A stretch of DNA of 64,000 nt from Sutcliffiella horikoshii (GCF_002157855.1 NZ_CP020880.1:3224001-3288000), one strand, 5' to 3'. Counted from the stretch's first letter, positions 8,463 through 18,337 are shown. Notes: generated from the sequence alone by a model not told the origin. Translations and numbers: made by a program.

Positions 8463-10232
8463 CTATTGTAAATCTTCATTTTCCTTAGACAATTTTACCG
8501 TAAAAGCCGTCCCCTTATTCAACTCGCTCGTTACAGAAATACTACCATGATGAGCTTCCACGATATGCTTGACAATCGCAAGTCCTAAACCGGTTCCACC
8601 TGAATTTCGGCTCCTTGCCTTATCCACACGGTAAAAGCGCTCAAAAATTCTTGGAATCTCATCCTGCTCCATCCCAATACCAGTATCGGACACAACAATG
8701 ACTACCTCTTTGTCTACCTCTTCTACTTTCACCTTTACTTCTCCACCGGCTGGTGTATATGCGATGGCATTGTTAATAAGATTTATGAAAACCTGTTTAA
8801 TCCTGGAGGCATCTGCAAATAAATACAACTCTTTTTTAGGTTTGGATAAAACAAGGTCTATTTCTTTCTCCCGTGCCTTGCCTTCCAATATTACGAATAT
8901 CTCTTCTAAAAGATCGTTTATTTCTAAATACTGTGGGTTTAATCTAAATCCCTGTTTCTCGATTTTGGAGAGATCAAGTAGATCTTCAATAAGTGATTGA
9001 AGCCTGTCACTTTCTTTTAATATGATAGAAAGAAAATACTCCAATGTATCTTTGTCGTTCATCGCTCCATCCAATAAGGTTTCTGAAAATCCTTTAATAG
9101 ATGTGATTGGTGTTTTTAATTCATGCGACACATTGGCGACAAAATCTTTTCTCATTTGTTCAAGCTTCTTCAATTCTGTAATGTCGTGGAATACAAGGAC
9201 AATCCCTTTCCACTCATCGTTAACGCCAATGATAGGCGCTCCATATACTTCAAAGTGTCTGCGTTCGATTGTTAACGGAAGCAAAATCTGCTTTCGAACA
9301 CTTACCTCGGTCATGAAAATCTCTTCAATCATGGTGACAACTTCTTTTTGTTCTATGGCTTCATAATAAAGCCTGTACAAATATTCTCCAGGATCTGCAT
9401 CAAATGTCTCTTTATAAGCGCGATTGATGAGGTTCACATAGCCTCTACCATCAATTAATATCAACCCGCTCCCCATGCTCTCAATTAGAGTCCGTAGGCG
9501 ATCTTGCTGCATTTCTTGAGCTTTTGTCATATCTTGAAGGTTTCGTGCCAATATGTTGATGGATTGACTTAACATACCTGTTTCATCCACATGTTCCTCA
9601 AAGGTCCTGGCTTTATAGTTCCCTTTCGCAAGCTCCGTGGCCACTTTGGTTGCTGCTTCAATTGGCCTGGTGTATTGGGAGGTGATTCTAACCCCAAGAA
9701 GCAAAATAACCACAAACGCCGCACCCAGGCTGGCAATTAACAATCCCCAAATCTGTTGATTGACCCTTTGAAGAGAATCTATCGGAGTACTTAGTATTAG
9801 AAACCCATCTCGAACACCATTCCTGGAAATGGAATTCCCGTAATAATACATTTCATTATTCTGTTCATAAAATATTCTGTCACGGTTCTTATTTTTTTGA
9901 ACTGCTTGTTTTATTATCTCTTGATGTGAGTCTATTCCAGACGCAGTCGGCCCTGTGGTTTCATATACCACCGTTCCGTCCTTATCGGTAATGCTAATTC
10001 TTGCCGCTAAGGTCTTACTAACATCATTTAATTGTTTTTGCAGAACAGGTGTCACACTGGTCTCCTCTTCCACCAACATCGTGACAAGTTCTGTTTCTTT
10101 GACGAGCCTCTGATTAAAGGTGTTTAAATAAAAGGTCTTAAAGAGCTGCCCAAGCAATAGCCCCAGGCACACAAGCACCACGATAATCAAGGTGATGAGT
10201 GCAAACAGCAGCCTTGAGCGGAACCTATTCAT
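8463..10232 (-). CDS. phoR: Phosphate-regulon sensor histidine kinase PhoR
   Basis: This 589-residue sensor phosphorylates PhoP under phosphate limitation. Order: membrane segment (about 8-30), extracytoplasmic sensor, second membrane segment (about 165-185), HAMP region (TRPIEAATKVATELAKGNYK), PAS domain, HisKA with H in NVSHELKTPITSIKGF, and the ATP-binding domain with NLINNAIAY (N box), DTGIGM (G1), FERFYRVD (F box) and GGTGLGLAIV (G2). The start overlaps the phoP stop by 8 bp, so the two are coupled. A terminator follows. Confidence 0.95.
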   Translation of the reverse strand: MNRFRSRLLFALITLIIVVLVCLGLLLGQLFKTFYLNTFNQRLVKETELVTMLVEEETSVTPVLQKQLNDVSKTLAARISITDKDGTVVYETTGPTASGIDSHQEIIKQAVQKNKNRDRIFYEQNNEMYYYGNSISRNGVRDGFLILSTPIDSLQRVNQQIWGLLIASLGAAFVVILLLGVRITSQYTRPIEAATKVATELAKGNYKARTFEEHVDETGMLSQSINILARNLQDMTKAQEMQQDRLRTLIESMGSGLILIDGRGYVNLINRAYKETFDADPGEYLYRLYYEAIEQKEVVTMIEEIFMTEVSVRKQILLPLTIERRHFEVYGAPIIGVNDEWKGIVLVFHDITELKKLEQMRKDFVANVSHELKTPITSIKGFSETLLDGAMNDKDTLEYFLSIILKESDRLQSLIEDLLDLSKIEKQGFRLNPQYLEINDLLEEIFVILEGKAREKEIDLVLSKPKKELYLFADASRIKQVFINLINNAIAYTPAGGEVKVKVEEVDKEVVIVVSDTGIGMEQDEIPRIFERFYRVDKARSRNSGGTGLGLAIVKHIVEAHHGSISVTSELNKGTAFTVKLSKENEDLQ

Positions 10233-10953
10233 GTATTTTCGGTTCCTCCAGCTTGTACCCTAAACCTCTAATTGTTTTTATATATGTAGGTTTTTTTGTA
10301 TCTGTCTCTATTTTTTCTCTCAAATGACTTATATGAACATCTACAATACGTGTATCTCCGGCAAAATCGTAGTTCCACACCGCGCTCAAAAGTTGATCGC
10401 GCGTCAACACTCTGCCCTTATTCTTAGATAAGTAGACCAAAAGCTCAAATTCCTTTGGCGTAAGTTCCAATCGTTCCTCACGGAAATAAGCTTCATAGTG
10501 TTCCGGCAAAATTTTAACATCCCCGATGACAATCTTTTCAGAAGTATCCTCATCTACTTTAGGTGCCTCTGCGTTACCTGTCATTTGTTGCATTCTGCGA
10601 AGAATGGCCTTTACCCTTGCAACCACTTCTCTTGGACTAAAAGGTTTGGTCATATAATCATCGGCACCCAACTCTAGTCCCAACACCTTGTCAAACTCAT
10701 CATCCTTTGCAGTAAGCATCAGGATTGGTGTATGGATTTTGTGCTGCCTTAATTCTTTACATACTTCTATTCCATCTTTTTTAGGTAGCATAAGATCTAA
10801 AACGATCATATCAAATCGTTCTTCCATTGCTTTATTCAGCCCTTCTTCCCCGTCCATTGCAACGGAAACATCGTAGCCAGCTTGCTGTAAATTATACTGT
10901 AACAATGTCACGATTGATTGTTCATCATCCACGATAAGAATTTTTTTATTCAT
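10225..10953 (-). CDS. phoP: Phosphate-regulon response regulator PhoP
   Basis: This is a 242-residue OmpR-family regulator. The receiver has the acidic pair in ILIVDDEQS, the phospho-acceptor Asp in MIVLDLMLP and the Lys of LTAKDD. The winged-helix output domain contains LTPKEFELLVYL and the C-terminal TIRGLGYKLEE hairpin. ATG at 10953 follows GGAGG with 6-base spacing, preferred over the in-frame start at 10995. It is placed just ahead of phoR, as in B. subtilis. Confidence 0.95.
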   Translation of the reverse strand: MNKKILIVDDEQSIVTLLQYNLQQAGYDVSVAMDGEEGLNKAMEERFDMIVLDLMLPKKDGIEVCKELRQHKIHTPILMLTAKDDEFDKVLGLELGADDYMTKPFSPREVVARVKAILRRMQQMTGNAEAPKVDEDTSEKIVIGDVKILPEHYEAYFREERLELTPKEFELLVYLSKNKGRVLTRDQLLSAVWNYDFAGDTRIVDVHISHLREKIETDTKKPTYIKTIRGLGYKLEEPKIHE

Positions 10954-11070
10954 TCTTTTCCTCCACCAACTGTTTTGGAAAACCCATTTTTTCATCCATT
11001 TGCCAATTCTATTATATCTCTATCATTACTTTTCCATTTTACACGTTATCATTATTCATCACAATAAAGC

Positions 11071-11105
11071 AAAATAAAAAAAAGAGCCAACTAAGCTCTT
11101 CTTAA
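11071..11105 (-). terminator. Terminator after the MaoC-like gene
   Basis: On the minus strand AAGAGC, loop TTAGTTG, GCTCTT is followed by a run of eight T residues (plus strand 11081-11100). It begins within a few bases of the upstream gene's stop codon and separates it from phoP. Confidence 0.75.
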
Positions 11106-11578
11106 AAGTTTTCCATCGCGCTGCTCTCCATCGGTTCAAGACGATGAGGAGGACAGACTGTAATGGTTCCTTTGGCAACAGTATGATTTTCTTCATTTGT
11201 ACCATGAACACTCATTACGACACAATGGTCTTTTTCATTGATTTCTACCACTTCAAATAGAAATTGAACACTTCCATAGTGATAGACTGGTTTTGGATAT
11301 GAAATATCTTGGTGTACGACATGACTTCCTGGTCCGGGTAAATATTTCGATACGGCGGAAGTTATGATACCTGTTAGCATGATGCTTGGTACGATTGGTT
11401 TTTTAAATGGCGTTTGGGACGCATAGTCGTGCTGAATATAGAGTGGGTTCGCGTCATTAGTTAACCCAAGGTATAACAGTAGGTCTTTGTCTTCTATTTT
11501 TTCGGTCAGTTCAAGTTTTTCGCCGACTTGAATTTCTGCAAGTTTTCTTCCGAGTTTTCTCTTTTTACCTAGTAACAT
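11102..11578 (-). CDS. MaoC-like (R)-hydratase/dehydratase domain protein
   Basis: The 158-residue product has a hot-dog fold signature: EKLELTEKIEDKDLLLYLGL, then LTNDANPLYIQHDYA, which matches the (R)-hydratase motif in which Asp and His act on acyl thioesters, followed by VPSIMLTGIITSAVSKYLPG. MaoC-type proteins hydrate trans-2-enoyl-CoA or serve in fatty acid cycles; the substrate here is unknown. B. subtilis has no gene between phoP and mdh at this spot. A perfect cre lies 42-56 bp upstream of the ATG, so carbon catabolite control is likely. Confidence 0.8.
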   Translation of the reverse strand: MLLGKKRKLGRKLAEIQVGEKLELTEKIEDKDLLLYLGLTNDANPLYIQHDYASQTPFKKPIVPSIMLTGIITSAVSKYLPGPGSHVVHQDISYPKPVYHYGSVQFLFEVVEINEKDHCVVMSVHGTNEENHTVAKGTITVCPPHRLEPMESSAMENF

Positions 11579-11619
11579 ACATACACCCCCTGATGATCTT
11601 GGAAAATACCCCTTGTTTA

Positions 11620-11634
11620 TTGAAAACGTTTACA
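11620..11634. promoter_or_regulatory. Perfect cre (CcpA site) upstream of the MaoC-like gene
   Basis: TTGAAAACGTTTACA matches the Bacillus cre consensus WTGNAANCGNWNNCA at every fixed position. It lies in the 103-bp gap between the mdh stop and the MaoC-like start. Confidence 0.75.
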
Positions 11635-11681
11635 ATAGTGTGGTAAAAATTCGGGGAAAGAATTCCCCGAATTTATTTTTA

Positions 11682-12620
11682 TTAGGATAGGACGTTCATG
11701 ACATTTTTGACGGATTCGACAGATTTGGAAAGTGCAGTTTTTTCTTCTTCTGTCAGTTCTAGTTCGATGATTTTTTCAATACCGCCTGCGCCAAGGATTG
11801 TCGGTACACCAAGGTAGATTCCGTCGTGTCCATATTCTCCTTCAAGATAGGCAATAGAAGGTAGGACTCGGCGTTGGTCTTTCAGTATCGCTTCTACCAT
11901 CTCCACCATTGATGCTGCTGGTGCATAATAGGCACTACCGTTGCCAAGCAGGTTGACAATCTCCCCGCCGCCTTTTCTTGTTCTTTCCACTATTGCATCG
12001 AGGCGATCCTTAGGAAGTAACGTTTCTAGCGGAATCCCACCTGCATAGGAGTAGCGTACAAGTGGCACCATGTCATCCCCATGACCTCCAAGCACGAACC
12101 CTGTAACATCTTTGACAGATAGATTTAGTTCCTGTGACACAAATGTACGGAAACGAGCTGTATCTAGCACTCCTGATTGACCGATAACGCGGTTTTTCGG
12201 GAAGCCTGACTCTTTGAAAACCGTGTATGTCATGGCATCTACCGGGTTAGTCAACACGATGATATAGCAATCAGGAGAATGTTTTACCACTTCTCTTGTA
12301 ACACTTTTCATGATGTTTTGATTAGTGGTAACCAGATCATCACGGCTCATCCCTGGTTTGCGGGCGATTCCTGCTGTAATGACAACGATGTCGGAATTGG
12401 CTGTATCTTCATAGTTGGATGTTCCTGTTATGTTTGCATCAAATCCTTGGACTGGACCTGCTTCTAACATGTCTAAAGCTTTTCCTTTAGTAGGATTCTC
12501 CATTTGCGGGATGTCTACTAGTACAACGTCTGCGAGTTCTTTTTGTGCGAGTAAGAATGCAGTGGTTGCGCCTGTGAAGCCTCCACCAATTACCGATACC
12601 TTTTTACGTCTCATTGTCAT
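11682..12620 (-). CDS. mdh: Malate dehydrogenase
   Basis: NAD-dependent oxidation of malate to oxaloacetate in the TCA cycle. The Rossmann motif is [11 protein letters not shown] near residue 13; [10 protein letters not shown] holds substrate-binding arginines, [11 protein letters not shown] the Asp/Arg pair, and [10 protein letters not shown] the catalytic His. At 312 residues it belongs to the LDH-like malate dehydrogenases of Bacillus. ATG at 12620 has GGAGG at good spacing; the ATG at 12626 is too close. It is last in the citZ-icd-mdh series but separated from icd by a repeat. Confidence 0.96.
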   Translation of the reverse strand: MTMRRKKVSVIGGGFTGATTAFLLAQKELADVVLVDIPQMENPTKGKALDMLEAGPVQGFDANITGTSNYEDTANSDIVVITAGIARKPGMSRDDLVTTNQNIMKSVTREVVKHSPDCYIIVLTNPVDAMTYTVFKESGFPKNRVIGQSGVLDTARFRTFVSQELNLSVKDVTGFVLGGHGDDMVPLVRYSYAGGIPLETLLPKDRLDAIVERTRKGGGEIVNLLGNGSAYYAPAASMVEMVEAILKDQRRVLPSIAYLEGEYGHDGIYLGVPTILGAGGIEKIIELELTEEEKTALSKSVESVKNVMNVLS

Positions 12621-12661
12621 ATTCATTCCTCCCTAATCTATTAATGAACAACTCTTACACC

Positions 12662-12787
12662 GCTGTTGATTTACGCACTGGGTTTCGCTTTCCTAGGGGC
12701 GGTGCTTGAGCCTCCTCACAACGCTTCAGGGGTCTCAAGCTACCCTATCTCCCTCAGGAGTCTTCGCCCTGTGCTCCAATCAACAGC
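12662..12787. repeat. Dispersed intergenic palindrome, type B, copy 4
   Basis: Ends GCTGTTGATT and AATCAACAGC are perfect inverted repeats. The inner arms GCACTGGG and CCCTGTGC pair although they differ from other copies. The central blocks GCGGTGCTTGAGCCTCCTCA and GGGGTCTCAAGCTACC are shared. It lies in the mdh 5' region. Confidence 0.88.
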
Positions 12788-12807
12788 TAGAGTGTTGGTT
12801 TATTTTC

Positions 12808-12845
12808 AAAAAGCAAAAACCCTTCGAGAGTTTTTGCTTTTTTTG
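12808..12845 (-). terminator. Terminator after icd
   Basis: AAAGCAAAAAC and GTTTTTGCTTT pair around a CTTCGAGA-containing loop (12810-12840). T residues follow on the minus strand. With the repeat just beyond, it suggests that mdh has its own promoter or depends on read-through. Confidence 0.75.
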
Positions 12846-12848
12846 AAA

Positions 12849-14117
12849 TTACATGTTTTTGATTAGTTCGTCGCCAAACTCGGAGCATTTTACTTCTGTT
12901 GCGCCGTCCATTAGACGTGCAAAGTCGTAAGTTACTACTTTAGAAGCGATGGATTTTTCCATAGCATCTACTACAAGTTTAGCAGCTTCTGTCCAACCAA
13001 GGTGCTCAAGCATTAATACACCGGAAAGGATAACAGAAGATGGGTTTACTTTATCAAGACCAGCATATTTCGGAGCCGTACCATGTGTAGCTTCGAAAAT
13101 TGCGTGACCAGTTTCATAGTTGATGTTTGCTCCAGGAGCGATTCCGATTCCGCCTACTTGTGCAGCAAGTGCATCAGAAATGTAGTCACCGTTCAGGTTC
13201 ATTGTTGCAACAACATCGAACTCTTTTGGACGAGTAAGGATTTGTTGTAAGAAGATATCAGCAATGGAATCCTTCACTAGGATTTTGCCTTCTGCTTCTG
13301 CAGCTTCTTGCGCTTTGTTTGCAGCATCTTTACCTTCCGCTTCTGCGATACGGTCATATTGTGCCCAAGTGAATACTTTATCGCCGAATTCTTTTTCAGC
13401 TAGCTCGTAACCCCAGTTTTTGAAAGCACCCTCAGTGAACTTCATGATGTTTCCTTTGTGTACTAGTGTTACAGATTTGCGGCCATGCTCGATTGCATAG
13501 TTGATTGCACCACGTACAAGACGGGAAGTACCTTCTTCAGATACAGGCTTGATTCCGATACCGGAAGTTTCAGGGAAGCGAATTTTGTTAACTCCCATTT
13601 CTGTTTGAAGGAAATTGATTAGCTTTTCTACTTCCGCAGAACCTTTTGCGTACTCGATTCCAGCATAGATATCTTCTGTGTTTTCACGGAAAATAACCAT
13701 ATCCGTATCTTCTGGGCGTTTAATAGGAGAAGGAACTCCTTGGAAGTAACGAACAGGACGTAAGCAAGTGAAAAGGTCCAACTCTTGACGTAAAGCAACG
13801 TTAAGAGAACGGATTCCTCCACCAACTGGAGTAGTTAGTGGTCCTTTGATTGCAATTATGTACTCACGGATATCATCAAGTGTTTGACTTGGTAACCATT
13901 CACCAGTTTGGTTGAATGCTTTTTCTCCAGCCAATACTTCTTTCCAGACAATTTCCTTTTCACCATTATATGCTTTTTCAACAGCTGCTTCTAAAACACG
14001 GGATGCAGATGCCCAAATGTCAGGACCAATTCCGTCTCCCTCGATGAATGGAATAATCGGGTTGTTAGGTACGTTTAGTACGCCATCTGTAACTGTAATT
14101 TTTGTTCCTTGTGTCAA
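12849..14117 (-). CDS. icd: Isocitrate dehydrogenase (NADP)
   Basis: Oxidative decarboxylation of isocitrate to 2-oxoglutarate. The 422-residue product matches bacterial NADP-IDH in length. Visible signatures are [16 protein letters not shown], the isocitrate loop [20 protein letters not shown], the Tyr of [17 protein letters not shown], and the metal-binding region [17 protein letters not shown] followed by the NADP loop [12 protein letters not shown]. The neighbours citZ (upstream) and mdh (downstream) reproduce the B. subtilis TCA block. Confidence 0.97.
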   Translation of the reverse strand: MTQGTKITVTDGVLNVPNNPIIPFIEGDGIGPDIWASASRVLEAAVEKAYNGEKEIVWKEVLAGEKAFNQTGEWLPSQTLDDIREYIIAIKGPLTTPVGGGIRSLNVALRQELDLFTCLRPVRYFQGVPSPIKRPEDTDMVIFRENTEDIYAGIEYAKGSAEVEKLINFLQTEMGVNKIRFPETSGIGIKPVSEEGTSRLVRGAINYAIEHGRKSVTLVHKGNIMKFTEGAFKNWGYELAEKEFGDKVFTWAQYDRIAEAEGKDAANKAQEAAEAEGKILVKDSIADIFLQQILTRPKEFDVVATMNLNGDYISDALAAQVGGIGIAPGANINYETGHAIFEATHGTAPKYAGLDKVNPSSVILSGVLMLEHLGWTEAAKLVVDAMEKSIASKVVTYDFARLMDGATEVKCSEFGDELIKNM

Positions 14118-14232
14118 AGTAAAAACCTCCTAAGAAATATGATGACAATAGATGTTTGGGAAAGGGAATTCCCCTCCCCTTGTATTATAGCAAAAATTCA
14201 ATCAATGTATCTTGTTGTCACATCAAGTTATA

Positions 14233-15351
14233 TTAGCTTCGTTTTTCAAGCGGTACATAGTCCTGTTTACCAGGGCCAGTATAATCTGCGCGTGGACGGA
14301 TTAGACGGTTGTTGGAATACTGTTCAAGGATATGCGCCAACCAACCGGATACACGGCTCACAGCAAAGATTGGTGTGAATAAGTCATGATCGATTCCTAA
14401 AGAATGGTACACAGATGCACTGTAGAAATCAACATTCGGTGGAAGCGGCTTCTCGGAAGTCACAACTTCTTCCACTTTCACGGACATTTCATACCATTTC
14501 GGTTGTCCAGTCAAATGTGTAAGCTTCTCAGACATTTCACGCAAGTGTTTCGCACGAGGATCTCCCTGACGATATACACGGTGACCGAAGCCCATGATTT
14601 TTTCTTTATTTGCAAGCTTTTCACGGATATAGCTTTCCGCATTTTCTACTTCCCCGATTTCAGAAAGCATCTTCATAACCGCTTCATTTGCTCCACCATG
14701 TAATGGACCTTTTAACGCTCCGATTGCAGCAGTGACACCAGAGTAAACATCAGATAATGTCGCTACACATACACGTGCAGTGAAAGTAGATGCATTTAAC
14801 TCATGGTCAGCATGAAGAACTAATGCCTTATTAAATGCTTCAATTGCAACCTCAGATGGCTCTTCCCCAGTTAACATGTATAAGAAGTTCGCTGCCATGC
14901 CAAGATCTGTTCTTGGAGCAATCGGGTCCAATCCTTTACGGATTCTTGAGAACGCTGTCACAATTGTCGGCATTTTAGCTTGCAAACGAACAGCCTTGTG
15001 GTAGTTTACTTCCTGATCCATATTATCTGCTTCCGCATCATATAGACCTAATAACGATACTGCCGTACGTAATGCAGCCATAGGGTGAACTTTATCAATT
15101 GGATAAGTTTTAAAGTGATTGATGACTTCATCAGGTAGTGCAGCGTTTTCAGCTAATTCTTTCTTCAGTGAAGCCAATTCTTCCTTGTTAGGCAATTTTT
15201 GATGCCATAAAAGATAGATTACCTCTTCGAAGCTAGCATAATCTGCTAAGTCATCAATGTTGTAGCCAACATACGTTAGTGTGTCGTCAATAATGGAACT
15301 AATAGCGGAAGTTGTTGCTACAATTCCTTCTAGACCTTTAGTTGTTGTCAT
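14233..15351 (-). CDS. citZ: Citrate synthase
   Basis: Condenses oxaloacetate and acetyl-CoA. The 372-residue small-form citrate synthase has catalytic residues in LHADHELNAST (His), MGFGHRVYRQGDPRAK (His) and SLGIDHDLFTPIF (Asp). It heads the TCA gene block. The long 5' region carries a cre-like box at 15495-15508. The assignment to citZ rather than a methylcitrate synthase rests on the icd-mdh neighbours. Confidence 0.95.
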   Translation of the reverse strand: MTTTKGLEGIVATTSAISSIIDDTLTYVGYNIDDLADYASFEEVIYLLWHQKLPNKEELASLKKELAENAALPDEVINHFKTYPIDKVHPMAALRTAVSLLGLYDAEADNMDQEVNYHKAVRLQAKMPTIVTAFSRIRKGLDPIAPRTDLGMAANFLYMLTGEEPSEVAIEAFNKALVLHADHELNASTFTARVCVATLSDVYSGVTAAIGALKGPLHGGANEAVMKMLSEIGEVENAESYIREKLANKEKIMGFGHRVYRQGDPRAKHLREMSEKLTHLTGQPKWYEMSVKVEEVVTSEKPLPPNVDFYSASVYHSLGIDHDLFTPIFAVSRVSGWLAHILEQYSNNRLIRPRADYTGPGKQDYVPLEKRS

Positions 15352-15691
15352 TTCAAACCTCTCCTTTATGTGAAAAATTTCTTCAAATCCTTATCTACCA
15401 TTGCCCACCCGAACGCTTGCTCACCATAATGATAAAAATCAATGCTCTGTATAAATATTTAGAGTAATTCATTAATTCAAAATCTAGCAAACTAAGAAAA
15501 TGCTTACATTTCCATTCAAAAAAATAGGCGCCATGGGTGTGCGCGCATTTTCGGCGAACAATGTTTCTCTTGCTCAGTAGGAAGGAAGTGTCCTTGTCCC
15601 TATTATAAACAATTATCTGACTTTTGTGAATGAAAAGAACGAAAGTCCTGCAAAAAATATTATTACGAAAAAATAATTTGTGAAAAATCCC
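15352..15691. other. citZ regulatory region
   Basis: 340 bp without a gene. Facing citZ it contains a cre-like box (15495-15508), AT-rich promoter-like sequence and a GC-rich imperfect palindrome around GGCGCCATGGGTGTGCGCGC (15530-15549). No CcpC boxes could be assigned with confidence. Confidence 0.5.
15495..15508 (-). promoter_or_regulatory. cre-like CcpA site upstream of citZ
   Basis: On the minus strand TGTAAGCATTTTCT matches the cre consensus apart from A for the central G. citZ is a known CcpA target in B. subtilis, and the position, about 145 bp before the start codon, is plausible for repression. Confidence 0.65.
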
Positions 15692-16153
15692 CTAAGTGAA
15701 ATACTCCACTACCTTCATTGCAAGATAAGCTATTCCTGCACCTATCAATGGGCCTACCGCAACTCCATTGAAAAGGGAAACAGCCAGTATAGTTCCGAAT
15801 ACAAGTGCCGTTGTAATATGTGGATCAGTAGCAAGCAATGTTAATCCACTTTTGGCGATCAGCGCCACCGCTATCCCAGCACCTAACGCTACCCAGGCAT
15901 AAGAGGACTTCAACGCTTCTTGTAATTGCTTGAATCCTATATCTCCAGTTGCAATCGGGACTAAAACCGCAATGGTTATTATAGTAACTCCCCAATTAAT
16001 TCCTTTAGACTGCAGATATGGGAATACTTTATTATCCAGACCAATAACTTTAATAACAAGCAATACTGCCACAGCAAACATCAAGGATGGATTCTTTGCA
16101 ATAAAGCCGACTAATAGAAGTATTAATAAAAACACGGTAGCTTGACTTATCAT
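15692..16153 (-). CDS. ytwI: UPF0756 (DUF441) membrane protein YtwI
   Basis: This 153-residue protein is highly hydrophobic, with about five membrane segments, a central amphipathic stretch (GFKQLQEALKSSYAW) and a Gly-rich C-terminus (GVAVGPLIGAGIAYLAMK). It matches the UPF0756 family in length and layout; its function is unknown. In B. subtilis it lies between citZ and ytvI, exactly as here. Confidence 0.85.
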   Translation of the reverse strand: MISQATVFLLILLLVGFIAKNPSLMFAVAVLLVIKVIGLDNKVFPYLQSKGINWGVTIITIAVLVPIATGDIGFKQLQEALKSSYAWVALGAGIAVALIAKSGLTLLATDPHITTALVFGTILAVSLFNGVAVGPLIGAGIAYLAMKVVEYFT

Positions 16154-16332
16154 TCTTTTTCATCCTTCCAAAACCAGACCCTTTTTCCATACTACCATAA
16201 TAAATTACGAAATAAAAAGAATTGAACACGTACAGAATTTTCCTAATTTTTAAATATAAAACTATGAAAACAATATGACAGGTTGTAAAATATGGAGTAA
16301 GGGAATTCCGGTACTCATAAGGGGTGTTATGA

Positions 16333-17454
16333 TTGAATTGGAATTATGTACATATCGTTTTTCGACTCCTTCTTGTGCTTCTCATCATCACGATTGGTCT
16401 TTTTTCATTTTATTATCTCTTCTCCATTGCTTATCCATTCATCATTGCATTAATTCTAGCGTTTTTAATAAACCCGCTTGTCAATTTACTTGAGAAGAAT
16501 GGGCGGCTCCCAAGAAGCTTGGCCGTTTTTCTATCCATCATGGCCCTGTTTGCGACTGTAGTCGGCGTCGTCACATTGCTGATTGTTGAAATTGTCTCAG
16601 GTACCGAGTACTTGGCAAAAGTAGTGCCGGGGCATTTTGAAACTTTGGTCGTATATATGGAACAGTTTGTCGTAACTAAAATACTTCCATTATTTAATCA
16701 GGTCAGTACCATGTTTCATAGTTTGGAAGAAGGTCAACAACAGTCCCTCTTGACTAATATCGAAAATATTGGCGGAACGGTTGCCAGCACAGTTGGAGAG
16801 TTCATTCAATCCTTTTTAACCAACCTGCCAAAGCTCCTTACATGGATCCCAAGTGTTGCGACAGTATTGATATTCTCCCTACTGGCCACCTTCTTTATCA
16901 GCAAAGACTGGTACAAACTTAGAGGAAGATTTAAAAAAATTACTCCTGTCAAGGCACAAGGAAGTCTTACTAAAGTGTTTGTAAGCTTAAAGAAAGCTTT
17001 CTTCGGTTTCATGCGGGCACAGGCAACGCTTATTTCCATCACTACTATCATCGTATTAATAGGATTATTAATCTTACGGGTTGAATACGCCATCACCGTT
17101 GCGTTAATTATTGGATTGGTAGACTTAATTCCGTATCTAGGAACAGGCTTGATTTTTGTTCCGTGGATTATCTTTTTAGCCATAAGTGGAAATTTGCCAT
17201 TAGCGATTGGTCTTGGCATCCTTTATTTAATTGTGATTGTACAGCGTCAGTTGATGGAGCCAAAGATTTTATCATCCAGTATTGGCTTGGATCCTTTGGC
17301 GACATTAGTAAGTTTATTTGTTGGCTTCCAGCTGATAGGTTTTCTTGGCCTGATTGTCGGGCCTGTGACAGTAGTTATTTTTAATACACTATGGAATGCG
17401 GGAGTTATTAAAGACATTTACCTATTTATAGTTGGGAAAAATAGAGCGGTTTGA
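16333..17454 (+). CDS. ytvI: AI-2E-family transporter YtvI
   Basis: The 373-residue protein has about eight membrane segments and the AI-2E family pattern: an N-terminal helical pair, a soluble amphipathic middle (VYMEQFVVTKILPLFNQVST) and a conserved C-terminal block (GLVDLIPYLGTGLIFVPW, then MEPKILSSSIGLDPLATLV). The transported substrate is unknown. Translation starts at TTG 16333, behind AAGGGG; the nearby ATG is out of frame. It is the last backbone gene before the accessory island and the only plus-strand gene for over 30 kb. Confidence 0.88.
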   Translation: MNWNYVHIVFRLLLVLLIITIGLFSFYYLFSIAYPFIIALILAFLINPLVNLLEKNGRLPRSLAVFLSIMALFATVVGVVTLLIVEIVSGTEYLAKVVPGHFETLVVYMEQFVVTKILPLFNQVSTMFHSLEEGQQQSLLTNIENIGGTVASTVGEFIQSFLTNLPKLLTWIPSVATVLIFSLLATFFISKDWYKLRGRFKKITPVKAQGSLTKVFVSLKKAFFGFMRAQATLISITTIIVLIGLLILRVEYAITVALIIGLVDLIPYLGTGLIFVPWIIFLAISGNLPLAIGLGILYLIVIVQRQLMEPKILSSSIGLDPLATLVSLFVGFQLIGFLGLIVGPVTVVIFNTLWNAGVIKDIYLFIVGKNRAV

Positions 17455-17479
17455 CATTTTGGTTGTCGGGTTAATCACC

Positions 17480-17606
17480 GCTGTTCCTTTCCGCAAATGG
17501 CGTCGCTTTCCGCGGGACGGTGTTTGAGCCTCCTCGCTACGCTGCGGGGTCTCAATCTACCGTTACTCCCCCGCTGGAGTCTTTGCCATTTGCTCCAATC
17601 CACAGC
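17480..17606. repeat. Dispersed intergenic palindrome, type B, copy 5
   Basis: Ends GCTG and CAGC with arms GCAAATGGC and GCCATTTGC, which pair perfectly. The shared blocks GTCGCTTTCCGCGGGACGG and ACTCCCCCGCTGGAGTC are present. It lies between ytvI and the island. Confidence 0.86.
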
Positions 17607-17797
17607 TAGAAAATGCGTTAAGAAACGTTAATGCTTTTTCAAACAACTCGGTTACATCAGCGATGCTGATACCTGTCACAATAAAAGGGCAGGATAAAAA
17701 AGTTCGGAAAATTTACAATGAATTCACTTCATTTTCCACAGTCAAAAAGGCCTAGAGAGTTTCCCTTCTAAGCCTTTCACTTTATTTCATTATTAAA

Positions 17798-17817
17798 CAA
17801 TCGCTTCTAGATTGCGG
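17798..17817 (-). repeat. Cassette-end repeat S1 (left box only, end of array)
   Basis: The minus strand reads CCGCAATCTAGAAGCGATTG, close to the left-box consensus AACAATCTAGGAGCGAT. It follows the last cassette gene. No right box follows in the same orientation, as expected at the distal end of an array. Confidence 0.6.
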
Positions 17818-17869
17818 AATATAGTTAAAAAGCAAGAGTAAAAGGCCATTTAATCTCAACAGATACTCT

Positions 17870-18277
17870 CTAAGTTAATATGGGCCTGGTCATACATTTG
17901 TTGTCTTTAAAACCAAACTTTTTGTAAAAGATATGGGCATCAGAAGTAGCCAATGCGAATGCCGTATATTTTATTTCTGGATGTTCAAATACACAATTCA
18001 TTAACCATTGACCTAATCCTTTTCCCCTGTAATTATCATCTATAACCACATCCATAATCCAAGAGAATACTGCTTTATCTGAAACAACCCTTGCAAATCC
18101 AATTTGTCTGCCGCTTATGTACAACCCAAATGAAAGCGAATTTTCAATACTCTTTTCGATAGTTTCCTTTGTTCTATTAGAAGCCCAATAAGTATTTGAA
18201 AGTAACTGTGTAACATAATCTAAATTTATAAGCTCTAAATTGTCACTAATCATAAAATCGTTTTTAAACCACTCCAT
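17870..18277 (-). CDS. GNAT-family N-acetyltransferase (cassette)
   Basis: The 135-residue product shows the GNAT core: IGFARVVSDKAVFSWIMDVV, then DDNYRGKGLGQWLMNCVF, where R-G-K-G-L-G is the acetyl-CoA pyrophosphate loop, and a C-terminal DAHIFYKKFGFKDN. The acyl acceptor is unknown. The ATG at 18277 follows GGGGGG. It is the most distal gene of the minus-strand cassette row, flanked by repeats S1 and S2. Confidence 0.88.
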   Translation of the reverse strand: MEWFKNDFMISDNLELINLDYVTQLLSNTYWASNRTKETIEKSIENSLSFGLYISGRQIGFARVVSDKAVFSWIMDVVIDDNYRGKGLGQWLMNCVFEHPEIKYTAFALATSDAHIFYKKFGFKDNKCMTRPILT

Positions 18278-18337
18278 CAAATCCCCCCCATATAGAGTAG
18301 GTGATAATTTACCTTTAAATTGTAGATTCTTCTTGTT

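Larger units (their letters stand above)
17455..17869. other. Left junction of the accessory island
   Basis: 415 bp without a gene. It holds a type B palindrome (17480-17606), an oppositely oriented AAAAGGGCAGGAT motif (17684-17696) resembling the right box of the cassette repeats, an imperfect hairpin AAGGCCTAGAGAG / CTTCTAAGCCTT (17747-17776) that could end leftward transcription, and the last left box (17798-17817). The change from backbone to island falls within it. Confidence 0.6.
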
